From: Steinernema hermaphroditum
Lineage: Eukaryota; Nematoda; Chromadorea; Rhabditida; Steinernematidae
Assembly (NCBI GenBank): GCA_030435675.1
Contig: CM059623.1
Location: forward strand, 5,296,012-5,360,011
DNA length: 64,000 nucleotides
Direction of reading: 5' to 3'
Shown: positions 10,494 through 31,303 of the stretch, one piece after another
Layout: every line of letters begins with the position of its first letter
Numbering within the stretch: position 1 is the stretch's first letter
Program-made: the position numbers and the translations under genes
Notes under the pieces: generated by a model
What the model was told of the DNA's origin: nothing
The model's database searches: none
Seen by the model: only the letters and a program-made list of their open reading frames with translations

Positions 10494-11527
10494 ATGACAG
10501 ATGCAGAAAATCCACGAGTCGTGTCCAAGTCCAGCGATCCGATGCGGACGAAGTTCGACCCGGACCGTTCCGTTCGTCGATTGGCTGTCATCGACGTCAT
10601 GAACTTCCTCCACAATTCCGCCTCGAAGAATGCGCCTCACCTGAGAAACGCTGAAGACACCAGGTAAGTGCAATTCTTTCTGATGTTGGTGAAGCCGTTC
10701 CCTGTTCCAGGAATTATCTCGATGCCCTTGATTTGGCCTCCTTCATGTCTATGTTCCTCCAGCGAGGCTTTGACGTTCGCGCCGTCGTTCCACGTAGCGC
10801 ACGGTATCGCGCCCGGAACGGATTCCTTTTCGATGTAAACCTTGATGTTCGATTGCAACACTTATGACAGTATCCCATTTAGCTTTTCTTCGCCATGGGT
10901 CTCATAGTGTACACGGAGAAGTGCTACGACGATCTTGTGATCATCAAGTACGCCGCCGCCCGTGGCGGCTTCATTGTATCCTGTGACAAGTACCGAGATT
11001 GCCTCAAGATGGACATCAATATGGCCGATAAGTACGTGATTCGGAACCGGGTCGTCAGACCTGTCGTCGCCAAACACAAGCGTCAGCAGGGAGAGCCGTA
11101 CACGAATACCCGTTCGGGCGATCGCATTATTAACTTCACAGCTCACATCGAAGTTCCAACGCACAGTAAGTCTTAATAAGCACTTGTATTATGCCTGGTT
11201 CTATTGCAGATATTTTGTACTCAGATCCAACGAGCCGTGATTACCGCAGCTGTGTATCCGTACGGCGAAGCTACAACTATTCGAAGTCGATCAAGATCCG
11301 GGAACAGCTTGACGAAATGTTTCAATTTGTCATGAACATCACACCATTGAAACTCGATGAGCGCGTGTCGAAAATCGCGAAATACAAGGAGGATACGATC
11401 GAGAAATGGGGTGCGCCGCCTTATCTGAAGGTTTTATTTTTAAGTCTTATTCGTGCTCCAAAGCTAGAACTTTTATTTTTAGACCATCGACGATGTCGAC
11501 ATGAGTGCCAGTGGTTGTGGTAGTTGA
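10494..11527 (+). CDS. Zc3h12a-type NYN-domain ribonuclease (RDE-8/NYN-like)
   Basis: A 280-aa protein in five exons (10494-10663, 10711-10834, 10883-11165, 11210-11430, 11483-11527) with introns of 44-52 bases. The NYN/PIN nuclease fold is clear: RLAVIDVMNFL (first acidic site plus Asn), then GLIVYTEKCYDDLVIIKYA (Asp-Asp pair), then FIVSCDKYRDC (fourth Asp). This is the pattern of Zc3h12a/Regnase-1 endoribonucleases, and all metal-binding acidic residues seem kept. No CCCH zinc finger is visible, so it resembles C. elegans RDE-8, NYN-1 and NYN-2, which act in RNAi target cleavage, more than REGE-1; this choice is inference. The C-terminus is a short Gly/Ser/Cys tail. A POLR3K gene follows 165 bases downstream on the same strand, probably in one operon. 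Confidence 0.85.
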
Positions 11528-11692
11528 TCGAAAACGGAAGAAACAAGGTATATCCTCCTGTTTTTTGCTGATCTATTGTCGTTGATAAAAGCTACTTTTC
11601 CTGACACTCGTTGACTCATGTTTATGTTTGTTCATGCAGTGAATATCGTTGATTTTGGTTGTTTCATAAGTTCCGGTGTGCTTCTCCAGAAG

Positions 11693-12112
11693 ATGCTGAC
11701 CTTCTGTCCGGAATGTGGGTCCATGCTGCGATTCGACAAAAGCATCTGTGAGGACGTAAACCGTTTTCTGTGTCCCACGTGCCCATTCGTCATGCCGATC
11801 ACCAGAACGGTAAACCTTCCTCCGGATCGTGATGCGACCGTTGGTTTCAGATATCGAGCAAGCACTGTCCGAAGCTGAAGGATTTGGACGATGTGTTGGG
11901 CGGCCCCAGCGCCTGGGAGAATGCCCAAATAACCGATGGTAGATACGGAGTATGGGAAGACCTCTTCTAAAACTTTCTCTTCAGAACGGTGCCCCCGCTG
12001 CTCCTGCGATCGAGCGTACTTCATGCAACTGCAAACCCGGAGCGCCGACGAACCCATGACGACCTTCTACCGCTGCGCGAACTCTGCCTGTGGCCACCGC
12101 TGGAAGGAGTGA
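11693..12112 (+). CDS. rpc-11: RNA polymerase III subunit RPC10/RPC11 (POLR3K)
   Basis: A 110-aa protein in three exons (11693-11809, 11851-11938, 11985-12112), nearly the length of human POLR3K (108 aa). It has two zinc ribbons: N-terminal CPECGSML with the second pair in LCPTCPFV, and C-terminal [11 protein letters not shown] with [10 protein letters not shown]. The linker carries [14 protein letters not shown], and the TFIIS-like hairpin [13 protein letters not shown], with the acidic Asp-Glu pair needed for RNA 3'-end cleavage, is intact. It acts in Pol III termination and re-initiation in the nucleus. A CTTCTCCAG acceptor at 11681-11689 sits just before the ATG, consistent with SL2-type trans-splicing downstream of the NYN RNase gene. 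Confidence 0.95.
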
Positions 12113-12912
12113 TCGCTAAATTGTGAATTGTTTATTGTTGTTTTTAAGGTTGAAATGGATTCGTTCCCGTTTGCATCTGGACGAGTCCGTCCCTCAATAG
12201 TCGCCATCACTTCCGCTAAAAGCTGTGATGCGTCACCGTGACGCGCGCCTCGAAATCGCGACTCTCCCGTCGCTCGTCTTTGGGTGCCACGTAGTCGTAC
12301 AGTTAGCCGCTTCTCTCCGCGTCGTCCGGGAGCGACACCAAAAAAGCTTTTGTCGCGGCACAATGGAAGCGCCCCGTCCCGATCGTTGTCATTAGCGACG
12401 CTAAAGGTCCGCCTTATCGGGGACGAATAGATAATCACTCCCCTCCAGTCGTCCGCCGCGGTCGGCGGTCGCCTCCGCCGCGATGTGCGCTCTCACCTGT
12501 ACCTCTTCCCCTCCTCCACCCTAGCAGTAAGTTACCCATGCCCGCCGAACTAGACAGGCTTTCCAGACTCTTTCGTCTAGTCTCTCGTCTACCGTATCAG
12601 TCTAGTCAGTGTACAAAGAAGTTCCCTCGCCTCGAATCCCGGCTTTCGGGCGGCACATTCAAAAGCGCAATCTGTGATATGTGTACATAGAAATCCTTCA
12701 CCCCAACCATTAATTAATTTATGCATCTTATTACACTTTTTAAATAGCTATTCAATAATAAATAAATTAAAACAAAGTCACAACAACCGAGTCTGCAAAG
12801 TAATATCACATTTTTGTGGAATTATCACAAATTCAAGAAGTCAAGTAGGTGGAGATCACTCCACCAAAGAGAAATCAACAAAGTGAGCAATGGGCGACGA
12901 AGTGATCTGTAG
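12113..12912. other. convergent intergenic region, no gene seen
   Basis: Lies between two convergent genes. GC-rich to about 12500, then AT-rich. Open frames here lack codon-like composition and splice context. Confidence 0.6.
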
Positions 12913-21535
<8,623 letters not shown>

Positions 21536-24400
21536 TATTCACTGGGTAATAGTCAAAGTGTTCCTCTATCGTAGCGCCTATCTCATAGAAATGCTCAAGA
21601 GAAATCCAAAGAGAGAGGCTCTGAAAAGGGTGAACCATCAGCGTGAGGCGCGGAAATGACATGGAAATGAATGAACACGAAAACAGCGGAAATGCACGAC
21701 GGGAAATGAAGCACTCGCGAGAAAATCCAAATTTGATCTATGACAACAAGTGGATGGTTGACCGGAGCACAATCCGAAGCATGTACAGTTAGGGCACGGG
21801 CCGTGGAGCAAGTGCTCAATCAATAACATATGCTATAAAAGAGGCATTGTGAGGTCGATTAAAGAGCAAAACTTGAACGGAAATTGCATCCGGCAGAATC
21901 AGTCGTTGGAAAGGCAGAATCAGTCGTTGAAAAGATCGTCTTTAAACGAGAAACGAGAAAGCGGATTAACGCGGGAAATCAAACTAAATCGAATTAAGCC
22001 GAGAGAAGAAAACAGTGCATATCGAAGGTTTCTACTCGAAAATCTCTTTGTGGAATAGGGCGAAAAAGACTCCATCACTGAGTAAATACCGAAAAGGGAC
22101 AATGCAGCATGGAACTGTAACTCAGAAAACAGCTTTAGAAAACACACTGATAGCTCTGCAACACAAGAATACAGCAGAGAGCGTTTTAAAGCAATATCTC
22201 TCGAAAAAAAAGCCGTATTAACTTAAATAGTTCATTTACTAGTCTGGATACGCTGCGCGACAGGCTAACATCGTTCATTTATTGAGTCAAACGCGAGAAA
22301 ATAGACATGAAATACCGAAATCAAACACCGAAAATAGACATGAGACAGACAGACAAACGGACAGACAGCGTTGATCGGTCGGAACGGCGAGAAATCGCTT
22401 TTTCTAGCGGCCAAATTGGGCTTTCCGGGGCCAATAAAAGCCGAAAAAGCGGACAAGGGCCCAGCATGCACGAAAGGACCTCGCGGTGCGGGTCGCGGAG
22501 TTCGCTCGCGCGTCCACGTGTGCGCCGCCGTCGCCGCTTAGAGTTGTTCCTCGGAGTCCTCTTCGCGGCAGCGATCGCGGCGACGTTCTCTCGAGGAGAC
22601 CCACAAGAGCCGCCCTTGATTATGGCTGCTTGTCGACCACCACATTGTTTTTCGATGGCCCGAGGAGCGCGAGGCGACGAAACGGCGACGATTAATCACT
22701 TCGGCACTCCGGTGCGTTTGACCGATTTGCAAATCGCCGATCGGAGGGCGAGCGGAGGGCGCCGCAGTCCGAGCCCGGATCGTTGTTCGGAATCGCCCAA
22801 TGGGGCGTCGAAGTGCGTCTTTGTGGCTACCGGATGTCATTGAGTGGCGATTTCTGTAGGTACAGTCAGAGATCGGGATCTTTTGAACCAGCAGTACTGT
22901 ATTTTAGAACTGATCTGGGTTATAATCACATGTTTAAGCCCTGAAAGTAAAGTTATACCGCTGAAGTGAAAAGACCATCTCTGGGGACGAATACCATACT
23001 CTTCCGGCATTACCCAAATTGTTTTTTTAGAAAAAGAGCGCGAACCCGTAGGGAGCTTTATAAATCGAAAACGACGTCCATAGTTTATGAATCGCTAAAT
23101 GGTTTTCTTTTATTTTATGGGAAATGGGATGTTCTTCCATTAGGCCAGTGGCCCGGTCAAAAAATGAAGACAAAAGGTGAAATCAAACATAGAAGGCTTG
23201 CATCAACAGCGTAACCCTAATAGGAACCGATGGCACACTCCCTTCTATAATGCCGTGTACTCTGCCCTGTTTCACAAAATAATCGCATATGTCATAGCCT
23301 CGGAGGCCGTTAGAAGGTGCACAAACAAACAGTTGAATCAATGAACAAAAAAACGAGTTTCTGCACGGCAGAGGTTACATGGCTGAACACGAATGGAATC
23401 GATTCGATCAATGGAAAGGGTTCCCGACGGACATTTCACGGCGCTGATTCACTCCTGCCACAAGAACGCTTCCTGGCGACAGCAAGCATAAACAGGATGC
23501 AGAGTCTGCAACAACCCGAAAGGTACGGTCGACTTCGACGAATCTGGGGCGATTCCTGGTAATCCGCTCAAATATGAAAGAGAAACTTTGAGCGGGTGGT
23601 TCTGGATGATCCACAGAGAAAGGTCTTGGATCGCTTGAACATAGAGAAAGGGTCTTTTTGGACAAACTGGTTCGGTCTTAGCATTGATTGACACTCTTCG
23701 CATGCAGCTGGGATTATGAATTTCTTATTACATGTGCAGCTCTGCGCTGATGCACGACCTTGGCCCATTTGCATCCGAAACATCCCTAATGATCTTTGCT
23801 CTCTTTTTGTTTGGGAAAAGGACATCGAAAGAGTCGCTTAATCGAAGGGAAAGGAGAGCCTTTTGGCCAGGGGAACCAGTGGCGTTGATGGACACCTGTC
23901 GAGGCTGGCACAAACAAATGTTATTTTTGTTATTTCGTGCAGATCTTGTTTTGTTTGGAAGTGTACACATCCAATACTTTACGGTGGAAATTTCGAAATG
24001 TCGTAGTCCGAAGGGATTGTACATAAAGTCCTTTCCAAGAAATCTATAACTCATAAAATACCAGGAGATCCACCCCACACTCAGACACTTCAGTGTCTCT
24101 CTGCTTTGGTATCTGTCTCCCAGACAAACCCTGCAGACAATGACGGTCCTTTTGTAGTAAAACTCGGTGTGAAGCGGTTACAAACCAACCGATTTGGGAA
24201 AGATCTGTTGGACAAAATGTTGTATGCAGTGTTTGTCCGACAGTCTGTCCGAAATGTCTGTCTGCCTCTAAGTAACTCTTTTCTCTGAACGTTGAATAAG
24301 TCAACTGCACTAAATCGATGTGACTCAAAGCAAGCTTCCATTTCTCTTGAGATTTTTCACACCAAACCATTTGTGCAGGATATGACTATATAAGAGAGTC
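21536..24400. other. gene-poor region upstream of sel-2
   Basis: No gene could be supported. A GC-rich stretch about 22440-22850 contains a CACGTG E-box and may be a promoter of sel-2 or a lost gene. A TATAAAAG box lies near 21834. 23200-24400 is AT-rich and has minus-strand frames with faint transposase-like composition. A segment near 24120-24290 is related to another near 38990-39160. Confidence 0.5.
24120..24290 (-). repeat. dispersed repeat, copy 1
   Basis: On the minus strand this shares a series of short blocks with 38990-39160, in the same order and spacing: ACAAAC.CTGCA, ACATTTTGT, GGT.GGTTT and CTTCACAC followed by a GTCATTGTCT/GTATTGTCT block and CAGACAG. The copies are quite diverged. 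Coding capacity is not evident. It could be an old transposon piece. Confidence 0.45.
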
Positions 24401-24403
24401 TAG

Positions 24404-24972
24404 CTCCTACGCCCACAAACCGCGATACGCCGTACTCTTGGTTCTAAGGCAGTAAATCGAAGTGAATGCGCCTCTCGTCGAGTTCAGAAACGTAATCTCG
24501 ATTCGAGATGCTTTCCACCTGACAAACACTGTCCATAAAGTCTTGTGATCCGCTTCGACTGAAAAAGAACGGCTGCCACGAAGCGCTGTTTTCCCCTCAG
24601 ATGACTTGTTTTGATACACACACCACGAGGTCTTCTGTTTATAGTTCGCAATGCCGATTCCGACCAAGGTTCATCAGTGTAAACATCTCCAATGTCCACC
24701 CCTTTCCACACATTTCCAATTTCCGTTCCCTCCCCAACAGCCATTAGGACTGGCCGAAGGTGGTCGCCTTCTCCCTTCTGTTGTCTAGAGGAAGAGCCTC
24801 GATGGTCTTCACGGATTACGGTAGTCGAGGGCTCCTGGAATTCTGGAGATCCCGACGTATATTCAGCCTTTCTAGCTATATTTTTGAGAGATATTTGATT
24901 GGAAGCTGATCTGTTCGAATGATCAAATGAAGGTGCCGAGAGATTCCTCAGTATTCGAGCCTCGAACTCCAC
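24404..24972 (-). pseudogene. decayed mariner-like transposase fragment
   Basis: Two overlapping minus-strand frames read together like part of a mariner catalytic domain: the first-Asp motif VYTDEPW in one frame, then, after a shift, IANYKQKTSWCVYQNKSS, similar in spacing to the Lys/Trp-rich block after the first Asp of mariner transposases, and RIEITFLN further on. The second Asp and the C-terminal acidic residue are not seen, and no inverted ends were found. It is a broken, inactive remnant. The resemblance is from pattern reading only. Confidence 0.35.
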
Positions 24973-25163
24973 TTATTCATCGTCCTCGGCCTTGTTTACC
25001 ACCACTCGCTTCGAGAACCTTCGTTCTCCTATGGAGGCAAAACACCACGCCTCCCTCGATGTGGTCCCTTCTAAAAAATACCCGCGCGACGGCACTTCGC
25101 CTCGTAAACACCATCCGATCGATGTGGTTCCCTCTTTTCCTCTAAAAGACTCTTACAGAGACC

Positions 25164-25708
25164 ATGGGAATCTTCCGCAAGGTGTTCATGCAGGCCGCCG
25201 GTGCCAACCAACCCGGGGAGCCCCACTACTCCTTCTACGACGACAAACGCTCCTACCACCGCCGTATGGCGCGTCTCGGCGACGACAGCAAGAAGGACCT
25301 CACCGAGAACACAGACCGCTTCGACCCGGTATGTGGCCACGAGGCGTCTAGACCGAGCAGACGAGACGTTTAGATTCCGGCCATTCCTGTTGATATTCGT
25401 TTAAACTGTGGAAAAGAGACAGAGGGGTCGAAAAAGAATGGTACGCTCTCCCGAACCGGGTTACGGTAGACCCTTTCGCTTTAGGGCCGATCAGCCAAAT
25501 GGCCAGCAACCCTCCTGTGATCATCGGGATGGGACTGACGGCGCTCGCGCTTCTCGGAATGATGAAGTCCTCCTTCGTGGGTGACAAGCTCGGAACGCAG
25601 GCTTACATGCAGTACCGTATCATGGCGCAGATGTTCACGGTAACCGCGCTGGCCACCGGAGCCGCCTTCTTCGGTACGATGTACGAGTCCGGTGATGACG
25701 AGCACTAG
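25164..25708 (+). CDS. HIG1-domain mitochondrial inner-membrane protein (copy 1)
   Basis: About 130 aa. It begins MGIFRKVFMQAAG and carries a HIG1 domain with two membrane helices: IIGMGLTALALLGMM, the basic-loop region AYMQYRIMAQ, then FTVTALATGAAFFGTMY. HIG1 proteins (HIGD/Rcf1) stabilise respiratory complexes III-IV in the inner mitochondrial membrane. Exon two starts after TTTAG at 25484. In-frame joining needs the donor at 25333 (GTGGCC) rather than the stronger GTATGT at 25329, which would shift frame; this is odd and could reflect an alternative product or a sequence error. An acceptor-like TCTTACAG precedes the ATG. A paralogue with the same start and domain lies at 48903. It faces the HP1 gene tail to tail. 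Confidence 0.85.
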
Positions 25709-25939
25709 AGAAGACATTTTCGAACGACGGATACGGGGCGACACGAGTAGTTCCTAGGAGCCCCGAGCTTGTACATAGAAAACAAACACCTATTTGTTGT
25801 CCCGAATATACTTATTTTTCGCAACGAACATGTACACTGTAACTGAACAAAATAATGATATAGGGAGAGGAGAAAAAGCAAGTGGGATGATTAGACTGTA
25901 CAATAACCTGGGAGGAGATCGGCGCAGACATTTGTTCCC

Positions 25940-27144
<1,205 letters not shown>

Positions 27145-27604
27145 CTACTTCCAGTGGGCCTCTTGGGCTCGGCGTTTCTCGGCATTCTGCTCAATGGTGC
27201 ATCGGCACTCCTGAAATAGCCGCAATTATGCAAATGACGGATCAAATCCGTGAGTTTTATCGTCAGAACTTCGATGATCTTGCCTTCAAATAACTGTATT
27301 CGTGTGCATTGGACTCACAAAATGATGTTATGACTAGCCCTCTTTTTTGTTCACTTATCGCGCCCAATCACCTCTGCACTTATCGCGTTCTCTCTTTCCA
27401 ATTCTCATTGATTTTCTATCATCCACCGCCACTTGCACCTTTTTGCTTACTGTACTGTTTGCTTACACTACTGTATGCAACGTCTAACGGGGCTTCTTTT
27501 ATATGTTTCCGTTTGGTTGTTTTATAATCCTTATACGTTCTCTTATTCTGACACCTTTCAGCATCCTCTCAGCACTTCAAGCCCTTTGTACGAATGCGCT
27601 CCTG

Positions 27605-29202
27605 ATGCTTGCGAAGAGGGAAATACTCGAGGAACCCGAGGTTGTTCAGAAGGCAAGTATTATGCAGTTTTGTGGCTAGTGGATTCTACTCTCAACCTCT
27701 TTTAGCTTCGCGAACAACGACGCAACCGAAAGTCGAGTCTTTCCCTCTTACACGTGCTAGCTGGTAGTGATAGTCAGAATGCCGTGGAAGGAGTCCGGTA
27801 TCTTCTTGAAACTCGGCAGTACGAAGTCAATCACCGTGAAGAAGAGGGAATCACAGCGCTACACGTCGCGGCCAATTGGGAAAACCTAGTCATGTGCCAG
27901 ACGCTGATATCATATGGCGCCAACCCGAAACTGCACGACGAACAAGGGCGAACGGCTTTGGATTTGTCGGCCGGAAAAACGCGAAAATTTCTCGAGAAGT
28001 ATCACAAGATGCCAAAGAAGAAACGGCGAAGTATGGTCCGAAGATTCCTAGATGTGCTAAAGCCATCGAAGCAGACCTTATCCCGGGGATTTGTCCCACA
28101 ACGATTATGCCGGTCGCTAGGAGGCTGTTTGATCGCCTTAGGAACGCCGGAGGAATCTAAAAAGACCAGTACGCCTTCCTCGCCTGAACTTGTTGAAAGT
28201 CTGCCGCCTATAGAGTCCAAAGAAGAGGAGCGAGTCGCTGAGGATCCTGCACCAGTACCATCTTCCCAAGACGATACCTTCCACGACGCCCTAGAAGACG
28301 CTTTTGTCACCACGAGAAGAAAGAAGAAGAGTGCCAACGTTGTAAGCGATGTTCCGGAAGAACCATCGGTTTCGCGGAGCGTTGCTGAAGTTCCGCTGGA
28401 AACGACTCTAGAATATCTCACTTGCGACGATGAAGAAGAAGAAGAAACCGTTGCGATACCCGACTGGATTGCGGATCTTAGCGATCGCCATCTCAGGATG
28501 CGGCTGGAAACACTGAAGCAAAGAGTAGGGCCGATTACAACCGAAACGCGGCTACTGTACAAAAGGAGGTTGGCGTTGCTGATGAAGGACGCGTCGACGG
28601 CTAGCACGGCACACTACTGCGGCCCGCTCCAGCGACTTTTGGAAGGCAAACCCCCGAACGTCGGTCGTGCCTTGGATAAGGCTGTTCGTGCAGCGTTCCG
28701 AAGCGACATCGCGTCACCGAACCACCGACAGGGAAACAGCGCCGCGTTCTTCTGCTACCTTCTGATTGATCCGAAGCTGGTACCGGCTCCCGCGGAGTGC
28801 TCCCTCCAAGAGTTTCTAAGGGCGATCTTCTACGTCGGAAAGGGGAAGAAGTCCCGCCCAGTGCAGCATCTGGTCGACGCTGCCAGGAGCCGAAGCAGTA
28901 AAATCCCAAGGTCGGACAAGCTGAAGAGGATTCTAGAGTTGTGGGATTCCAGCCGCGGCGTGGTCTCTCTCCAAGTGTTTCAGAACGTGATCTCAGTGGA
29001 ATCGCACTGCCGCGAAGCTGCAATGCTCGATGCGATCGGAATCCGGAACTTGACGAATCTGAAACGAGGCGAGTACTACGACATCTGTGTCCACTGGACA
29101 TCAAGGCAACGCGAAGAGTTCGGCGCGTTCCTGATCCACTCCGCTTGGCAGATTTTCAGAATAGAGGGAAGCCGAGAAATATTCGAAAAAGACGTGTTAT
29201 GA
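27605..29202 (+). CDS. lem-3: ANKLE1/LEM-3-type endonuclease (ankyrin, LEM, GIY-YIG)
   Basis: About 514 aa from the ATG at 27605. Ankyrin repeats come first (LHVLAGSDSQN, then ITALHVAANWENL, then RTALDLSAGK), next a Lys-rich linker, a LEM domain (IPDWIADLSDRHLRMRL ... PITTETRLLYKRRL near 28460-28600), and a C-terminal GIY-YIG nuclease (FFCYLLID near 28750, FYVGKGK near 28830, then EAAMLDAIGIRNLTNLKRG with the catalytic Glu and Asn). This order is diagnostic of ANKLE1; C. elegans LEM-3 cleaves chromatin bridges at the midbody late in cytokinesis. The first intron (27653-27705) uses a GC-AG pair (AAG|GCAAGT). The N-terminus is uncertain: an acceptor TTTCAG at 27557-27562 precedes an open stretch before the ATG, so a further upstream exon is possible. 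Confidence 0.92.
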
Positions 29203-29794
29203 AGTGTTTGTATCTTAGAAATTAGTATTGTTATGCATTTTATATAACATGTTGCTGCGTTGAGTAAATTTCTAGTTCTAGGCTTCGTTTTGACGATTTT
29301 GAGGGTATCTCAAGGCCCAGGTAGTACTGGAAAGACTCATCGCCGCTGTTTCCCTTAAGATACCGCGCCACCATACTGTAGTCTCTCGATTTTGAAGGGG
29401 AGAGTTGAGGTGAATTGTTTTGGGAGTGTGGACGTTCGTGGGAGATGTTCGTTGTTATCTCCGGCCGACTTTTGGTTGTTCAGTGAATCATCGGAAGAGA
29501 GCTGCCCGCTAACCGGAGCTCAGGGTCTCACTGCGATCGTATGCAAATCCGCTGGCGAATTCGGCCGACGGGTGCTGTTCTGACAGTCAGTCTGCAGCTG
29601 CGATCTGGCACAAAAACGGGGGCGCCGCCTTGTGATCTTTCCCGCGATACGCGTATATTGATCGTGTCGCGCCGCCATCGGGGACTGACCTTCCCTTCGA
29701 ACGACCGTCGCTGTTGTATTGCTTTGCACCGCGCTGACTCAATCGCTTGTTCAAATCTTGTGATGTGAGTGCTCTGACGCCGAAATCTTTTCAG
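29203..29794. other. intergenic, likely upstream region of the myosin light chain gene
   Basis: No supported coding exon. Contains an ATGCAAAT octamer near 29540. The acceptor TCTTTTCAG ends at 29794, immediately before the next ATG. Confidence 0.5.
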
Positions 29795-30328
29795 ATGCAC
29801 GGAATGGACGAACAGCTCGCCGGATGCCGTGAAGTCTTCTGCTACTTCGATTCGAGGGGCGACGAGCGCATCGGAGTCGGCCAGGTGGGAGATGTGCTTC
29901 GTGCTCTCGGTCAGAATCCCACCCAGGAAGACATCCGCAAGTGCTGCGAGCGCTGGAACAGCCCGGGTTAGTCACGATCTCCGATGAGCTCTCGATATTT
30001 TGGCTTCAGATGCACGAATCACGTTCGAGGAGTTTGTCCCAATCTACCAAACCATCAACAAGAACCGCGAGAGCCACTCGCTAGAAGAGTTCGTTGAAGG
30101 ATTGTCGCACTTCGACAAGGAGGGCAATGGAATGATCAACGTCGCCGAGCTCCGTCACCTTCTCACCACCCTGGGTTCGTGCTTTGGCTAACTGGGCGTG
30201 CTTACGCATAGAAATTTACAGGCGAGCGTCTCAGTGACGAGGAAGTCGACCAGTTGCTGAATGGGCACGAGGATTCGCAGGGAAATGTGAACATTGCTGA
30301 CTTCGTCCGAACGGTTATGCAGTCCTAA
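29795..30328 (+). CDS. mlc-3: essential myosin light chain (MLC-3-like)
   Basis: A 147-aa EF-hand protein in three exons (29795-29966, 30010-30174, 30222-30328). The N-terminal lobe has YFDSRGDERIGVGQVGDVLR, an EF-hand that looks degenerate, and the stretch ALGQNPTQED typical of essential light chains. The second half contains GLSHFDKEGNGMINVAELRH, a near-canonical EF loop, then LGERLSDEEVDQLL and a final lobe NVNIADFVRTV. It binds the lever arm of muscle or non-muscle myosin II. The ATG follows the acceptor TTTTCAG directly, which suggests trans-splicing. An AATAAA polyadenylation signal sits at 30414-30419. Confidence 0.9.
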
Positions 30329-30673
30329 GTACCACGATGCCTTAACTTAATGCAATGTTCTTTTGGTTTACTTATGTTCTCATGTAATAGCAGTGCGCCA
30401 GAACCCACTCCCTAATAAAGACGCAAAACGATCGAATTGTTGATTCATTTCGGGTTTCTGTCCTGACACGAAGTCGCCGGCAAAGACGGCGCGCTGGCCC
30501 ATAGACTGTCTCTCTCAAAGCCGACGAATAGACAGTCACCGTTTCTGAATCGCTGTCTGTGCTTTCATTAGTCTGCCTCATTTTTTTGTTTAATGTCTGA
30601 TTTGGCGATTATGGCTAGAAGTCGAATAATTAGGTTTCGGCGTTCTTTCAGGCGACCCCACTCTGCGCTCGAA

Positions 30674-31191
30674 ATGTGTGGGGCCCGACCGAAAAACGAC
30701 TCATCGGATGCGAGTTCGGGGAGGCGTGGAGAGGCGCCATGGTTGGATAGCCGAGACGCAATGATGGTGAGAGAGATTCTGAAGAGCGCAGGACTGGAAG
30801 AAGACCAATACGAACCTTCGCTGGTGAACGCTATGGTGGGATTTGCGTACAATTACACGAAAACGATCCTTCTCGATGCCAGAAAGATCAACAGCCACAC
30901 GCATTCTCCAGGACGACGACCGATCACCGAAGAGGACGTCAGATTCGCCGTGGAACAGAATAGCAACGACAAAAGTGAGTGCTGCAGGACGTGACGTCGA
31001 CTTTAGGCTTCTTTTCAGAAGAGGCTCATATGAGACGTATGCTGCACGCAATCGCCGCCGAGAGGAACAGCATTCCGCTTCCAGCTCCTAAAGCCGTCAT
31101 GACGAGCGGGAAGATTCCCTTACCGACCCTCCAGCACTGCCTGCTCCAGAACAACTTCGCCTACAGAAACCCTGGAAACTTCATAAACTAA
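30674..31191 (+). CDS. taf-9: TFIID/SAGA subunit TAF9 (histone fold)
   Basis: A 157-aa protein in two exons (30674-30974, 31019-31191). The histone fold reads DAMMVREILKSAGLEEDQYE, PSLVNAMVGFAYNYTKTIL, LDARKINSH and ITEEDVRFAVEQ, aligning well with TAF9. The conserved C-terminal extension (IAAERNSIPLPAPK ... LPTLQHCLLQNNFAY) is also present. TAF9 pairs with TAF6 in TFIID and in SAGA-type coactivators. The chosen start follows a TTCTTTCAG acceptor at 30651; an upstream in-frame ATG at 30593 would lie inside the likely outron. An AATAAA signal lies at 31252. The gene follows the light-chain gene by 345 bases on the same strand, so an operon is possible. Confidence 0.93.
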
Positions 31192-31303
31192 AAGTATTGA
31201 CATTGTGTTGTTGTATTCATTAGTTCTTTAAGTTCAACAGAGTCGCGGGTAAATAAAATTCTTCAACTCTGATACACCTCGTATTCTTCGGTTATGTACA
31301 CTT

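Noticed and set aside
22307..22843. 178-codon plus-strand frame in the GC-rich region upstream of sel-2
   Set aside because: Arg/Ser/Pro-rich in all frames, overlapping open frames on the other strand, and no splice or start context; looks like composition bias.
27233..27292. Plus-strand MTDQIREFYRQNFDDLAFK reading before the ANKLE1 gene
   Set aside because: Looks protein-like but has no upstream exon, and the minus strand there carries a better acceptor; too short to claim.
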